From Pochonia chlamydosporia 170 (Eukaryota > Ascomycota > Sordariomycetes > Hypocreales > Clavicipitaceae): a stretch of 64,000 nt of DNA. This document shows positions 42,568 through 53,966 of the stretch, one piece after another. The DNA lies in assembly GCF_001653235.2 (NCBI RefSeq), contig NW_019154043.1:1054001-1118000 (forward strand), given 5' to 3'. The notes under the pieces are model-generated. The model did not search any database and was not told the origin of the DNA. It saw nothing but the letters and a program-made list of their open reading frames with translations. Position 1 is the stretch's first letter; each line of letters starts with the position of its first letter. Both the position numbers and the translations under genes were made by a program.

Positions 42568-45500
42568 CTAATCATATTTAAAATACTCCGAATTCGGGTC
42601 AATTCCATCTGTCGCTAGCAGCACCTTCAGATTGAAAACTTTAGCCCACCACAGCGGCGTGCGACCATCAGCACACTCAGAATTAAGGTCGATCTGGTTT
42701 GTCTCGAGCAGCAGTTTGACGATGGCCAGGTTCTCGGAATTCATAGCCCACCATAACGGTTTTCGACGACCATCACACTCAGAATTAAGGTGAATTTGGT
42801 TTGTTGCTAGTAGCAGCTTGACGATGCCCTCGTTCTTGTAACGCATAGCCCACCACAGCGGCGTGTGACCATCAACACATGCAGCATTTAGGTCAATTTG
42901 GGTCGTTTCAAGCACCATCTTTACCAGTCCCTCGTTGTTGCGACGAAGAGCCCACCACAGCGGCGTGTAACCATCAGCACACGCAGGATTTAGGTCAATC
43001 TGCTTCGTCTCAAGCAGCATCTTTACCACTGAATCGTTGTCGTGACGAAGAGCCCAACACAGCGGCGTATCACCATAAGCACACGCAGAATTTAGGTCAA
43101 TTTGTTTCGTCTCAAGCAGCATCTTTACTACTGCCTTATTGTTGTAATTAATAGCCCAACCCAGCGGCGTATAACCATGAGCAAGCTTTAGATTCGGGTT
43201 GACTGTATCGTTTGCAAGAAGCAGTTTGACGACGGCCTCATGTCCTCTCTCGGCTGCATATGACAGTGGTGTCCGACCGCAACAATCTGTTGGGTCCGGG
43301 TCATACTTAAGTATGAGCAAAGTGTTTGCAGCTTTTTCTAGTCCGAAGTATGCTGCTAGGTGTAGTCCTGTGTATTGCCCTGGGGATCTTTGCCTGTGCT
43401 CTGGATCATTTGAGTACAATCTGCAACTCATCAATACTTCACTCGATGCTCCTACGTTCGATTCGTGACGTAAAAATTCGACAACTTCCTCGCTTAAAGT
43501 CGGAGCACTGTAGGCATGATGTCCCCAGTTCCGTGCAGCGTAGTCGTACAGTGGATTTAACCGCAGCCGCTCCTCAAACCCTTCATCTGTCTGGCAAGGC
43601 CCAGTCTTGAAGACTTTAAAAGACAGGTAAGTAAGGCAGGTTCTTGTGATCTCAAACTCGGCGTCCGGGAACCAACACTTTTGCGTTTTTTCAAAGTATT
43701 CCTGCAATGTGTAGTGGACCAGCCGGATAACGTCACTTTTTTCATCAACTGTGACTAATCCAGCACACGCGGAGACCATATCTTTGTCATTTGACACGTC
43801 CCCCTGGTCAAGCTCAGACTTTCCCGTCTTTGTTGCAAGTGCATGTTGAAGCTCCAACGTAGTAAGCGGTGTTTTCGCGCAGGTGATCCATGACAGAACC
43901 TTCATCGCAAGCTCCTTCCAACCTTGCTTCTGCCTATTGATTCTCTCCATGGTCTGCTCATACGCCTGGGCTAGGACTTGGGTCTTCATATCTTCGCTCG
44001 ATAGTTGGCCTTGCTTCTGAAAGACTTCCAATGCACTGCGGATATCATTTGGCGTCAGCTTATCCTCAAGTAAACCAATGTATAATTTCGCCAAGAGAAA
44101 CCTGCGTATAGTCAGTGGCTATTCTGCTCTCCTGATCAACCAGCAACGTACATTCCATCGACGGCTTCTGATATTCCCACCTTGATCTCTTCTTGCAACT
44201 GCCGATTCCGGCCAACAAAAGTTGGCAGCTGCCGCATGTTACTTTCCAGATATCTCCGCACATCGTCGGTACTTGCACGAATCTCTAGTGATTCGCTGAC
44301 TTTGAGATGGTCACTGATCTCCGGAACGGGCCTTGATGTTGCCAAGATATTGGTTCCGTGTTTCCCCTGAAGGTGACAGAGTTCCGAGAGTAACCTGTTC
44401 CGGCAGCCATCAGATGCCTGACATTCATCAAGTGCATCCACGATGATGAATACTCTCGAGTACCTGGCGGCCACACAATGCAGAGCGTCCAAGATTTCTT
44501 CGAGTGACGGCCGTGTTCGTCTGCCCTCGTGGCGATGATAAAGATCTCTCACCTCAGACGGCAGAGACGGATATCCACCAGCTAGTTGTTTCAGCAGACT
44601 TCCCAGCAAGTCGCGGATATTCTGTTCCTCTGTCCGCCGGAAGTTGCAGTAAATGTACGCAATTCCAACACTTGGGTCTTTGGAAAACCGTTGTGCGAGG
44701 TTGTTGACCACCACAGAGGTGAGGATCGTCTTGCCGGCTCCGGGAAGTCCTGGGCAAAACAAAGTCTTGGAACTTGCTTTGAGCCACTGCTGGAACTTCT
44801 CTGAGTCGAGAAACCACTGGCCAGTGTCCGCCTGTCGTCTTTGAAAGTAGTCGTTCTGCTGGAGGTCATACTCCAACGGCGTGAGCCAATTGAGGATTTC
44901 AAGATCTTGCTTGCTGTTTATTTTAGACTTCAATTCCTCAACACTGCCCAGAACTATGAATTTCATTAGAAGCCGCTACTAGAATTAAACGGAAGTCTCG
45001 AGAACAACTAACCTTGCTCCATAATGTCCTTCAGCGGGCTCTCTTGGTCGACATCACTCGGTTGTAGATGATGAAGAAGCTCTTTTGCATATGCCGCAGC
45101 TACGGTTGCGGCATATTCCTGCCACTCTTTGTTCTTTCGTGAGTCGGCGTAATCACAGATTCCTCGGATGACGACACATGGGAAGTTGTCCATCAGTCCT
45201 GCTGCCTCCATTTCGACGCATAGCAGATGCCCTCCAAGTTTCTTGTCGAGACTGTCACGAAACTCGGCGTCCTTGATCACTTGGTTGCCGGATGCGATTA
45301 GACCGTAATGCACTCGCAAATCTCCAGGTTTTCGCTGCCCTCCATCAACGGCCGCGCTGCCCGGGGTACGCTCAACCTGCTCGGCTGAGTTAGTACTTTC
45401 GTCTATCGAAGCAAACACCCTCCAGCCTAAGAGAAGCCCAAGAAGAGCGAAAATCATCTTCCAGAGCATGGAAAAAAAGGCTTGCGATCTGCTCTCGTTG

Positions 45501-46177
45501 TGGTGAGCATTTGTTAAAGTGATGGAAGGATTCGCGGAGGAGCCAGGTGTAGTATATGCCGGACTCAGCCTCGGCCACTTCTTTTTCATCTCTATCAGAT
45601 ATTGGTGTATCTCAGATCCCTTCATCTCATGACTTGTCTCCAGTTTCGTCAACGCTGTCAACATCGCGCTTGGAGGACTGTTCAGCGCTCCGGTTCGCCT
45701 GAACCCATCCTTTTCCGTTTTGCCAAAATCCCACTGGACCACTCCGGGATACTGGTCGGTCGGTGTGCTAACTACAACATCGCCCAGTTGAACCTTCGGT
45801 GGGATGCCGCCCCCAATGCCAACCATGAGGCCGACCTTTATCGACGGAAAGGTACGTATCATCTGGGTAGCGGCAGTCGTAGCCGGATTATTGCCGATCT
45901 TGCCTTTCGGCAGACAGGCTATGACAATGTTATGCTTGCCAATGGATCCCAGCGTGTAGGTGTTGTGATCAGTTGGCGGCTTTGGCAGATCTGGATGAAT
46001 GTGGTCCAACATAACAGTTGCTGCTGTCTGCTCCTTGGGCAACGCACACACCCAGCCCACAGTGTAGTCATTATATGTAAATGTATTCGAAGCGGAATGC
46101 GACGGCTCGGCCATATTTCCGTCGTCCTCAGAGGGTAAAAGTCCCTCATCGTCTATCTCTTTGTTTATGTCCGGCAT
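42568..46177 (-). CDS. PNP-NACHT-ankyrin NLR
   Basis: Exons are 46177-45013, 44953-44152 and 44101-42568 (introns of 59 and 50 nt with CTAAT and CTGAC branch points), giving 1166 aa. Residues ~35-370 form a purine-nucleoside-phosphorylase-like domain: YTVGWVCALPKEQTAA, VGLMVGIGGGIPPKVQLGDVVVS, VHYGLIASGNQVIKDAEFRD, LCVEMEAAGLMDNFPCVVIRGICDYADS. A hydrophobic stretch MLWKMIFALLGLLLGWRVFA interrupts it. NACHT follows with P-loop FCPGLPGAGKTILTS, Walker B VFIIVDALDEC and sensor ILATSRP, then a winged-helix part. The C-terminus is an array of about nine ankyrin repeats of 33-34 residues with nearly identical PLWWA units. Such NLRs act in heterokaryon incompatibility and defence; nucleoside cleavage by the PNP-like domain on activation is known for some relatives. 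Confidence 0.9.
42590..43330 (-). repeat. Highly similar ankyrin-repeat units (about 102 bp)
   Basis: The last six or seven ankyrin units share long stretches such as LLETKQIDLN and GYTPLWWA, and their DNA is similar enough to be seen by eye (for example the recurring CCCACCACAGCGGCGT on the plus strand). The outer unit near 43300 is more diverged. High internal identity is typical of NLR arrays that are shuffled by unequal recombination. Confidence 0.75.
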
Positions 46178-48050
46178 ATCACGAGGTAGAAGAGGTATCC
46201 GCTGAGTAGAGTTCGGCTGCTCGTCGACAGTTGGTGGCGTAGGAACAGAGTTCTGACAAGTGTTCGCGGAGGGATCATGATATTGCGAAACAAAAGTGTA
46301 CTAGACCAAGTGTTTAGGTGCTCGTATTGGAGATGATGCCTAACGCGGGGGCGGTGCGGCTGAAAGAAGCAACATTGCAGTCAATTGTTACACAACAGAG
46401 GCAGCCTTCTCTGAGAAGTTAACAAGAGCTACTCCGTAGGTATGATTGGTTAGGTTTGTTAGGAAACCAGCGAGACATGCAGCCTATTGAACGCTTTTTG
46501 CAGAGCATGGCAGATGAGGCATTCATTTGTGCAATTTGCAGCCCTACCCAGTCATCTCCTGACTTGATGATAATGTCAAAAGCGAACCCTAGTATGGCCA
46601 AGGTGTACGGCTGAAGTGTGTTGCCGGAATGAATTCCGTTCAGCCACGAGAGACTTGTGGCAGCAGAACCAAGCTACGTATCGAATATGGGTCAACAAAA
46701 TCTGCACATGAGGCTGAATCTTCCATACTGACCAACATCCGGTAGCTAATAGGGATACTCCTCAGGCACCTTTGGACGCAAGTTTGGGTACACGGTGAAT
46801 AGGGCACATCGCCACAACAACAACCAGACCATGACAGCCATGGTGAAAGCGCCAACTGGTCGTGCAGCTAGCAGCACAGCGTGCTGTGCCCTGTCTTGCC
46901 ACTGCTGTAGTAGCATTGCAGTTCTTGCGAAGGTCGCCTTGCCTAGTAATTGAGGCTGTGAGTAGCATAGAAGTGAATGGAAATGATATCTTGAACTGTA
47001 CGGAGTAGATGGCTCTTCAACAGAGTTGGGTGAATTAGACTAGAACCTGTCAAGCCTTACAGCGTCGCTTCCTACTAACTATAGTATTGACATCTGCGGG
47101 GTCTTGTTGCACTCGGGTAAGTAAGTACCTGATACGTGTAAATAAAGTTATTTGACATGGATGCTCGATCCCATATGCACGCAATCAATTCCTAACAACA
47201 CCTGCTGGATCCATCTCAAAGGTAGACGCGTATCTTACTCATATGCCAAGATGGAATGGAAGGGCTATTTAAGGACTCGTGTAAATGGGTTGCAATGCAG
47301 TGGTGGTTGTTGGTTAACGGCGACAGCATAACTCCGTTATCGCAGTCACCTAACAGTACGTTGGTATGTCAAAAGCAGCAAGGGTTCATTTCGTGATCCG
47401 TCTTGTTTCACAATAAAAACAACCGAATCCTACTACCCACTAATTAAGGTGTGTAACTCGGGCCCCAAGTTCCCCCGTCTCACGGTGACCACTCGGCCGA
47501 GGGAGCATGCTGTGACGGGGTTGCTGTAACGAAGAGCTCATGTACAACCAAATTGTAACACTCACAGACTGACAAAGTTACAAGAGGTCTTGGCATGCAG
47601 CCAGAAACAACTTCTTTCGTAATCCTTCATTGACCCCGCCCGTCATTCAATCGCGAAGGATTGGGGGCAACATGTGAGATGAGTTGAGCATACTCCCGGT
47701 TTGTTCGCCAAACTGACAGCTTCTGAATCTGAATGTGACAGTAGGTATACATACATGACTCAAGAAGTAATCACTCAAGCACACTTAAGTCTGTCGCTTG
47801 ACACACGCAGCCGGCATCACCTGCTACTTCACCGCTCTCGGGCCCACGGACCAAGACCTGTTCAAGTACCAGACGGTCTGAACGGAATGGAAGCGCCCAA
47901 TGACCAATACAGGTACTGGCTTTTAAGCAGCTAAACCCCTGAAATCCCGCCTCATCAGTTACACGTCGTCAGAGTGCGCTCGGGCATATTGCGCTTATTG
48001 GATCGAACAGCGTACCAACGGTGTGTTCCTGTTTTCCACATTGCCATGGA
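46178..48050. other. Gene-poor stretch
   Basis: 1.9 kb between the NLR promoter and a P450 relic. Short frames only. The right half contains one copy of a short direct repeat (47496) that recurs beyond the P450 relic. Confidence 0.4.
47496..47509. repeat. Short direct repeat, left copy
   Basis: GCCGAGGGAGCATG here recurs as GCCGAGGGGAGCATG at 48805-48819 in the same orientation; the two copies flank the P450 relic. Local context is also GC-rich in both. They may be ends of a degraded element. Confidence 0.3.
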
Positions 48051-48655
48051 TTACTTTCTACATCTTGGCACCAATCTGACCCAGTATCTGTTAGCTGGAC
48101 GGGCCACTACAATAGCCATGCAGCTCTCGTCATGGCAAGGATAGTCTAAAACTTCACTAATAGTACAAGGCTCAACATCGAATCGTATAACCATGGCAGC
48201 AACAATCGCAACGATGAGTCTGAGTCTCGTGGCAAAGGATTTGCCAAGACACATGTTTACGCCACCACCAAGCCCACGAAATGACGTAGTGTTGAATCTA
48301 TTCTCAGTCTTGACTCTTGAGACACCGGTCAGGCATAAAGAGGCGAACATCCTGCCCCCATTGATTTGAGTCAAAGTGCCCACCCTTGTTTTGCACCAGG
48401 CAGTAACTGTCCTTCTTCAAGAGGAGTTGGCCATTGAGGAGATGATCCTTCATCCCTCGTCACACCGCCGTGTCAGTTGTATTGTATCGCAAAGCTTCGT
48501 TCATCACGGACGTCAGAAGTGGTAAACGCTGAAAAGCGCTTTCTAGTCCACCCCGCGACACGACTTTCACCCTTCAGGGCACATGACTCTTCAATTTTGT
48601 AAATTATCGCACGTGAAGCGATCTCATTGACAGCCTTGGACACTCCTGCACACAC
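48051..48655 (-). pseudogene. Cytochrome P450 relic (C-terminal part)
   Basis: On the minus strand the blocks of a P450 C-terminus appear in order but in shifting frames. First is a K-helix MNEALRY (the ExxR Glu and Arg) near 48500. LLLKKDSYCLVQNKGGHFDSNQWG and MPDRCLK (the PERF-like region) near 48420-48310 follow, then the haem loop SFRGLGGGVNMCLGKSFATR near 48270 and VIRFDVEPC. The GGGVNMC-type haem loop resembles the fungal P450s related to the CYP7/CYP8 group. The N-terminal half is absent and frames are broken, so it is non-functional. Confidence 0.75.
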
Positions 48656-49230
48656 GATAATGAAAGGAGGCTAAAAAATTATTCTTAGGTGCTAAACCTT
48701 GCTCTGTTATTCATAATGGCATGCTTTAGACAAACATTCTATAAGGCCCATTCTTTAAGCTCCGCCCTTACACCGTCAATGTCGCCGGTCAAGGGGGCGA
48801 TATAGCCGAGGGGAGCATGTGCGGTGATTGCGGCTCGCTTGGCGAGGTATCAGGACAGCGCCGTTTACTAGGCGATCTAGGTCTAATAGAAGGGTTGCTC
48901 AATTTATAAAACTTTCTATTTTTTACATTATAGCCTCTACTTTCTAAACCTATTCTATATGTAAGTGTGAGCCCATACCAACTATGCCAACGTCATCCGC
49001 AAGACCATGCGACCATAAGATCAAGCGGCTTTCAATCCTTTATTCAACGGTTTTAATGCACCAGCCCAGTCACCTTCCCTGTGACGCGGCGTAATCCACA
49101 AGGCTCTTCCTCGTTGAGCGTAAAACTGGCTATGGGCTGGTATCATCTCGGCTCGCCATGTGAAACCGAAACTCCGAATCTAATAGACGCAAATAGAAAA
49201 GCAATGAATTCAGACCAAACACGAGTATTG
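48656..49230. other. Intergenic, includes a small AT-rich patch
   Basis: No gene. The stretch 48895-48960 is AT-rich, like the larger blocks at 51.8 and 55.3 kb. Confidence 0.45.
48805..48819. repeat. Short direct repeat, right copy
   Basis: Partner of the copy at 47496; followed by a short AT-rich patch around 48895-48960. Confidence 0.3.
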
Positions 49231-50140
49231 CTATCGCAGTTCCGTTTCCAATAATCTATGGTCTTCTTCGTCAGCATGCCTTCCACCCAGCAAATCATCG
49301 TCTGTCGCATTTCTGTAAAGTACATAGTGCTGGAAGAAGAATACGAGATCAAAACAAATGGTGACATAGGCAAGCAGGAGTTTGACCGGGTTTGACAAGG
49401 CCGTTGGTTGATTACTGCTGTATGCAGAGTCAATGAGCAACTGCAGAAGAGAGAGCGACGCGCCGGCAATGTCGAGCGCGAATGGGAGGAGCGGCAAGCC
49501 TTGGGTCGACTTCCTCTTGTAGTTGAGCCATGTTTGCGGTATATACTTGAGGAGAGTGAGAAATGTCTTGATGTTTCCAACAAGGTAGATCTACAAGCAT
49601 TATTGATGTTAGTGCTGGTATACCATACGGCTGTGAGGGAAAACGTACCACATCTAGCCACATCCAGCTTTGCGAGTATGGTACGAGAATGGCAACAAAC
49701 GCGCCTACAAGGGCCGCAATGATACAGCCCCAAAACACGAGGCTACACCAAGGGCTAATTCGAGACGGTTTCGCAGTATCGAATCCCCAGAGACGCGGAT
49801 AGAACTGAGAGTAGATGGTGGCCGAGATGAACAGACCGTGTAACGCGTATGCGACGTCGTTGGACTGCACTATTGGGGTTGGATTTTGGGGGTTGCGCGC
49901 TGCATATTGTCGCCTGACGACGGGAGAAAATCTCATGGTAATGTTGTAGATGGCATACGCGGTCATGCCAAGAAGGTTTAGCAAGCAAAAGTCGACCGAG
50001 ACTCCGTGTGTTGAGCGACGACGGATGTTGCTTATAAGCAACGGATAGAATGAGACTGTCCAGAGAAATGTATAGGCCCAGCCTATAATGGCCGAAAAGA
50101 TTGCGACGCCCTTGGGCATCGTCGTTGAATCGTCGTCCAT
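49231..50140 (-). CDS. Cystinosin-type PQ-loop lysosomal/vacuolar transporter
   Basis: Exons are 50140-49649 and 49590-49231, giving 283 aa. Seven predicted helices start at AIFSAIIGWAYTFLWTVSFYP. The two PQ-loop motifs are FYPLLISNIRRRSTHGVSVDF near residue 30 (Pro present, Gln replaced by Leu) and KYIPQTWLNYKRKSTQGLP near residue 185 (full PQ). The double loop and the overall length fit cystinosin/Ers1, the proton-coupled cystine exporter of lysosomes and vacuoles. The C-terminal tail ends HRLLETELR without an obvious GYDQL sorting signal. The intron is 58 nt, phase 0. Confidence 0.88.
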
Positions 50141-50247
50141 GCTTGAGCTCAGTCGCTTGTATGGGAGTTGCACGAGTGTCCCTCACTGTCCATCAGCGGT
50201 TATTAAATATACAGAGAAGCAAAGAACAAGAGTGATGACAATGCCGA

Positions 50248-50275
50248 GTACCAGTACCAGTACCAGTACCAGTAC
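50248..50275. repeat. (GTACCA)n microsatellite
   Basis: Four and two-thirds perfect copies of the hexamer GTACCA, about 110 bp upstream of the cystinosin-type gene start, probably in its promoter or 5' UTR. Confidence 0.85.
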
Positions 50276-51791
50276 TGCTGGTATCGTAAAACACTAGGTT
50301 GTAGTCTTGTACACTCTTCGCAGTGGATTGGTCGCCTGTCCCTCGTATCGACCATGAATCTGTGCTGAGTTGTCTCGTGCAAAGCCAACATTGAACGTGA
50401 CGAGCACACCAGACATCCCAAAAGCTTCAATGTCGACACCTCAGTGCTTGGTCAGGTCCGCTGACACAACCTGGAGGCTACGTAGCCATTAGCACTGGTG
50501 TCTCTGGTGTGACGATTCCGGTTGGCGGGAGACAGGTAACCAAAGGGACCCCGTCCGTCTGGTGGTGCTGTTGTCTCTGTTACATGTATGCAATCAATGG
50601 ATATTATTTTGCACTGATAAGTACATATGTACCTAGCCAGATATGTATGGTATTCGAGAGTGGACTACAAATGACATGGGGGAGGGTCATTTTCTTGTGC
50701 CTGGCATCTTGTCCCATTTTATTCGCTGGAACAAAACAAAGCAACATTGAACACATGGTACCTGAGTACCAGACATATGTACTAGGTGCCTACATGTAGG
50801 TTCCCAACCAGGTCTATTGGTCTGGTGCATCAAACCTCAACTTGAATATTGCAAACTGGTGAAGGGACCAGACTCAAGCAATACCAGACCCGTGCCACGC
50901 CCCTCAAAGTACGTCCACAGCCTGGTGCTCCTCAAGGCAAATTGCAGAAATTTGGCCATCTCTGAAGATCAAATTCCCTAAACAAGCTATCTGCAGTTAT
51001 GGCCCGGTGATTTATCATGTACCCATAAAATGTGGCTGGCTGTCTCCCCCAGCCGCTTGTAGATCAGCTCGGTTTTGCCGCCCAAGCCATCCATGTCACT
51101 CGTCACCCCCTAGGGCCTTTCTCGGTCAAGTGAAGATCCAGTCTGGTCGGCTGCCTGCATGTGTGTGGGCACTTGACTGCTCCAGATGTCTCTAGCGTCG
51201 TGTCTCCTCAACTGAGTCCCGAGTCCTGACCAACATTGAGGGCATTCAGCGTTAAGTGGAGAAACCAGCGGGCGGCACGGCCCGTCCCAAGTTGAGGCAT
51301 TCAATCTCAACATCAAATGAACATTGACATGGAGGTCAATTTATTTGTGCCATTCACCCCACAGAATCCAGCCTAGAGGTTCAAGTGCTAATGCGATGCA
51401 TGGGATTGCTTCAGTTTGACCTAGCTGCAGAACCATGCTCATAACTTATGTGCCTGAGTCCGAATCGTGTCAAACATCTCGTGATACCTACCACGAGCCT
51501 CAACTCGTCTACAAGAGCAAAAAGACACCAGGCTGTAAGGAAGCGGGTGACATGCGAACGGATTGGATTCGTCCCGCAAGGGTAACACAAGGCGCCAGCA
51601 GCATGGGAACCCAGCCGCTTGAAACAACCGGTGAAGCTCCCTAATGCAATCATGCCGGAGTACGTAGCCATCTCATCCATCAAAATGTCTTACATGCGGC
51701 AACCGTTACGTGGTCACCCTCCCCGAGTATGTTCGGCCCCCAGACATGGAGGGGGTCATAACTTTCAATGTTCCTCCCATTTAGGCTTGGC
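50276..51791. other. Gene-poor stretch
   Basis: No supported gene in about 1.5 kb; short frames only. It leads up to the left inverted repeat and the AT-rich block. Confidence 0.45.
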
Positions 51792-51821
51792 ATTAACGTC
51801 CGAGACCCATTAACCGGCCAC
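51792..51821 (+). repeat. 30-bp inverted repeat, left copy
   Basis: Its reverse complement recurs at 55997-56026 with 25 of 30 identical positions; four of the five differences are transitions. The last 10 bp (AACCGGCCAC) are identical. An AT-rich block begins immediately inside it. Confidence 0.5.
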
Positions 51822-51829
51822 TCTTTTTC

Positions 51830-52135
51830 GTCTTTTTAACGCTAAATAGCTACCATTCTAACTATACTTTCTCATGCAACTTAGTAGTAATTTAAAATCT
51901 AATTTAATTTTTAGATTTCCAAGGCTAAATTATATAGAAAATACTATTTAGAATACTCTATTAGCTATATATAGTAGCTTATTTACTAGAAAAGGTATAG
52001 TATAATTAGAAATTTTAAGAATAACTATTCAAGATTAAATTTCTCGCTTCTAAATGTAAATTAATGCCTATAAACCGCATTAATAGGTATTATATTAAAA
52101 GATAGCTAGTAGTACAACTGCCAATAGTTTTCTCT
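51830..52135. mobile_element. AT-rich, RIP-like block (left)
   Basis: About 300 bp of A/T-dominated sequence full of TA dinucleotides (for example TTAGCTATATATAGTAGC), very unlike its surroundings and without coding capacity. This is how transposon DNA looks after repeat-induced point mutation; the original element cannot be named. It lies directly beside the truncated end of the WSC-GH3 pseudogene. Confidence 0.55.
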
Positions 52136-52340
52136 TTCATCTCTCTTTCTATTATGGTCTAGCCCGATTGGGCCATCGCAGGTGCTAGCTGCAGATATAC
52201 CGGTTGTCCGAGCCCTCATTGTTGACCATTACAGCAAAAGGGTACGAATTGAACAAGTCAAGTCCCTTGTGACTGTTCAATCTAGCACTATATAGGCTCC
52301 CTCAGTAGCGCACACAAGACTGGGCCTAATTCCCAGACCT

Positions 52341-53287
52341 TTACACGTAGTTCTGAATGCATAAAGGATCTTCTCCTGGCGTCTCAATGCCTCTTCCCCA
52401 TCTTGGGTCTTTAAACGGGTTGATGTTAGGCGCCCACACGTCGCGGCCGAAACATCCATGATTTGCAAACGCTCGGCTCTTCTTACCGATAGTGGTCACA
52501 ACTTGGTAAACGAGACCATCATCGAAGGCCGCTCCCAGGAGAAGAGTCATAGGGAAACTAGTTGCGGAGGCCTAGGTTGCGTTAGGGTCAGCGTCGAATG
52601 GCTTGTTGGCATCGATGTCTGAGATGCCATGAAGGACTTCGTTAGACCACTGATATGGAGGGGGTGTTAATCTCGGAACGCCAAGAGCACCACTGACTAG
52701 GTTGTCGACTTTTTCTTGAAGGTGCAACGTGCCGATGAATCGTGCGACGCGGTCTTCCGGGTTTAGAGATGTGTCGCGGATAGGGGTGCTACAAAGCCGA
52801 TCCCGACTGCAGTCGAGTAGATATGGGTATAGTGGAACAGGATTGCATGATGGGTTGCTTATCTTGTAAATGATGATCCTGTTGCGGATTGTTAGTAAGT
52901 TAAAGGCATGTCGTGCGCTTAAAACTTATAAGGTACAGCCAAGACCCGCCGCAGATCTGAGATCCATCAACCGGACAAGGCATGGTGCATTTCTCTTCTC
53001 TCTTTAGAGCGGATGTCCGAATCGAATGGCCACAAAAGCACTCCCTGTAAATCACTTAATTCGGCATCTCTAAACTGTTCAAGTACAACACTCGCGACTT
53101 ACTCTCCATGTTCTACCACGGCACACTCGAAACCGGCTAATCGACAGGCATTGGCACATGTCTGAGGGGTTGGGGCGGTATATAGCGAGAAGCTTACAGT
53201 GTGTATTGTACTACCAAGGACTGACAGGGATGAGGTTCTTATCGCCTGTGGCGCTTGCCCAGTCACTTTTGAAATGATCCTCCGCAA
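52341..53287 (-). pseudogene. Decayed WSC-domain / GH3 beta-xylosidase fusion, 3'-truncated
   Basis: From right to left on the minus strand, a WSC domain (TPQTCANACRLAGFECAVVE, then ECFCGHSIRTSA, CTMPCPVDGSQICGGSW) is encoded in two exons joined by a GTAAGT...TTACAG intron. A second intron (donor 52934, acceptor before 52880) joins it in frame to IIIYKISNPSCNPVPLYPYL and a GH3 beta-xylosidase N-terminus: DTSLNPEDRVARFIGTLHLQEKV, GVPRLTPPPYQWSNEVLHG, ATSFPM, and DVWAPNINPFKDPRWGRG followed by ETPGEDPL. A TAG interrupts the frame just before ASATSFPM, and the protein stops soon after ETPGEDPL, before the catalytic Asp. The lost 3' half coincides with the AT-rich block, so element insertion or deletion probably destroyed it. 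Confidence 0.7.
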
Positions 53288-53966
53288 TGTTAAGAGTCAA
53301 GTATTGTCTAATTGCCTCACCATATTTCCCTGCCCGCCACCTTCCTCGCCACCGTGCCCTTATAGATTCAAATTTGATAAGTCTAGTGTAATGCATAAGA
53401 AGTCTGGTACGGAGTCAAGGACTGCATAGCCCACTAGTATATTTCCCAAGCTGCTATTGTGAGGCGGCCAGTAACTGAACACTCCTTGTGCTGTGGCGCT
53501 GACGCTTTTGCCGTCGCCAAGCGCGTAGCGAATGTATCATAGTCAGCTCACTGTGTTCCAATTTGGCGGCCTCCAGCCACTTTGGCGATTTGTAACTTAT
53601 AATAGAAGAAGGAACAATAAAGTGTAGTATCTCATCGGTACGATTTCGGGCGTTTAATGACTGGTTTTGCCTGACTTTGGCAATATCATCGCTTTCACTG
53701 ATGCCACAGGGAACTTAAAAGTCTGCCCATACCATGACTCAAGGTGCAGTATGCCATGACACGCCTTTACCACAACCCCAATATTTCAATGCGATGCCGA
53801 TTTGGTGTCTATGGATCGAGACTAAATCGGCCATCCACGTGTGGTGGAGACCCAACAGGTCGCAAAATCTGGTCTTTATCATATAGTTATATATAAGTTA
53901 CCCCTTCGATCGCAGCATTCTATCTCAAGGTTTGGTGTAGACGCCATCTGTTCGTACAAAAACACC
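53288..53966. other. Intergenic with TATA box for the membrane-protein gene
   Basis: No gene. TATATAA at 53889-53895 lies about 75 bp before the next ATG. Confidence 0.45.
53889..53895 (+). promoter_or_regulatory. TATA box of the PaxA-like gene
   Basis: TATATAA, 72-78 bp upstream of the ATG at 53967. Confidence 0.45.

Noticed and set aside
47760..47940. Short plus-strand coding-like stretch
   Set aside because: A fragment reading ITCYFTALGPTDQDLFKYQ looks protein-like, but no frame extends it and no family was recognised.
50509..50799. 96-codon plus-strand frame with hydrophobic stretches
   Set aside because: No family resemblance, no signal peptide logic and no supporting context.
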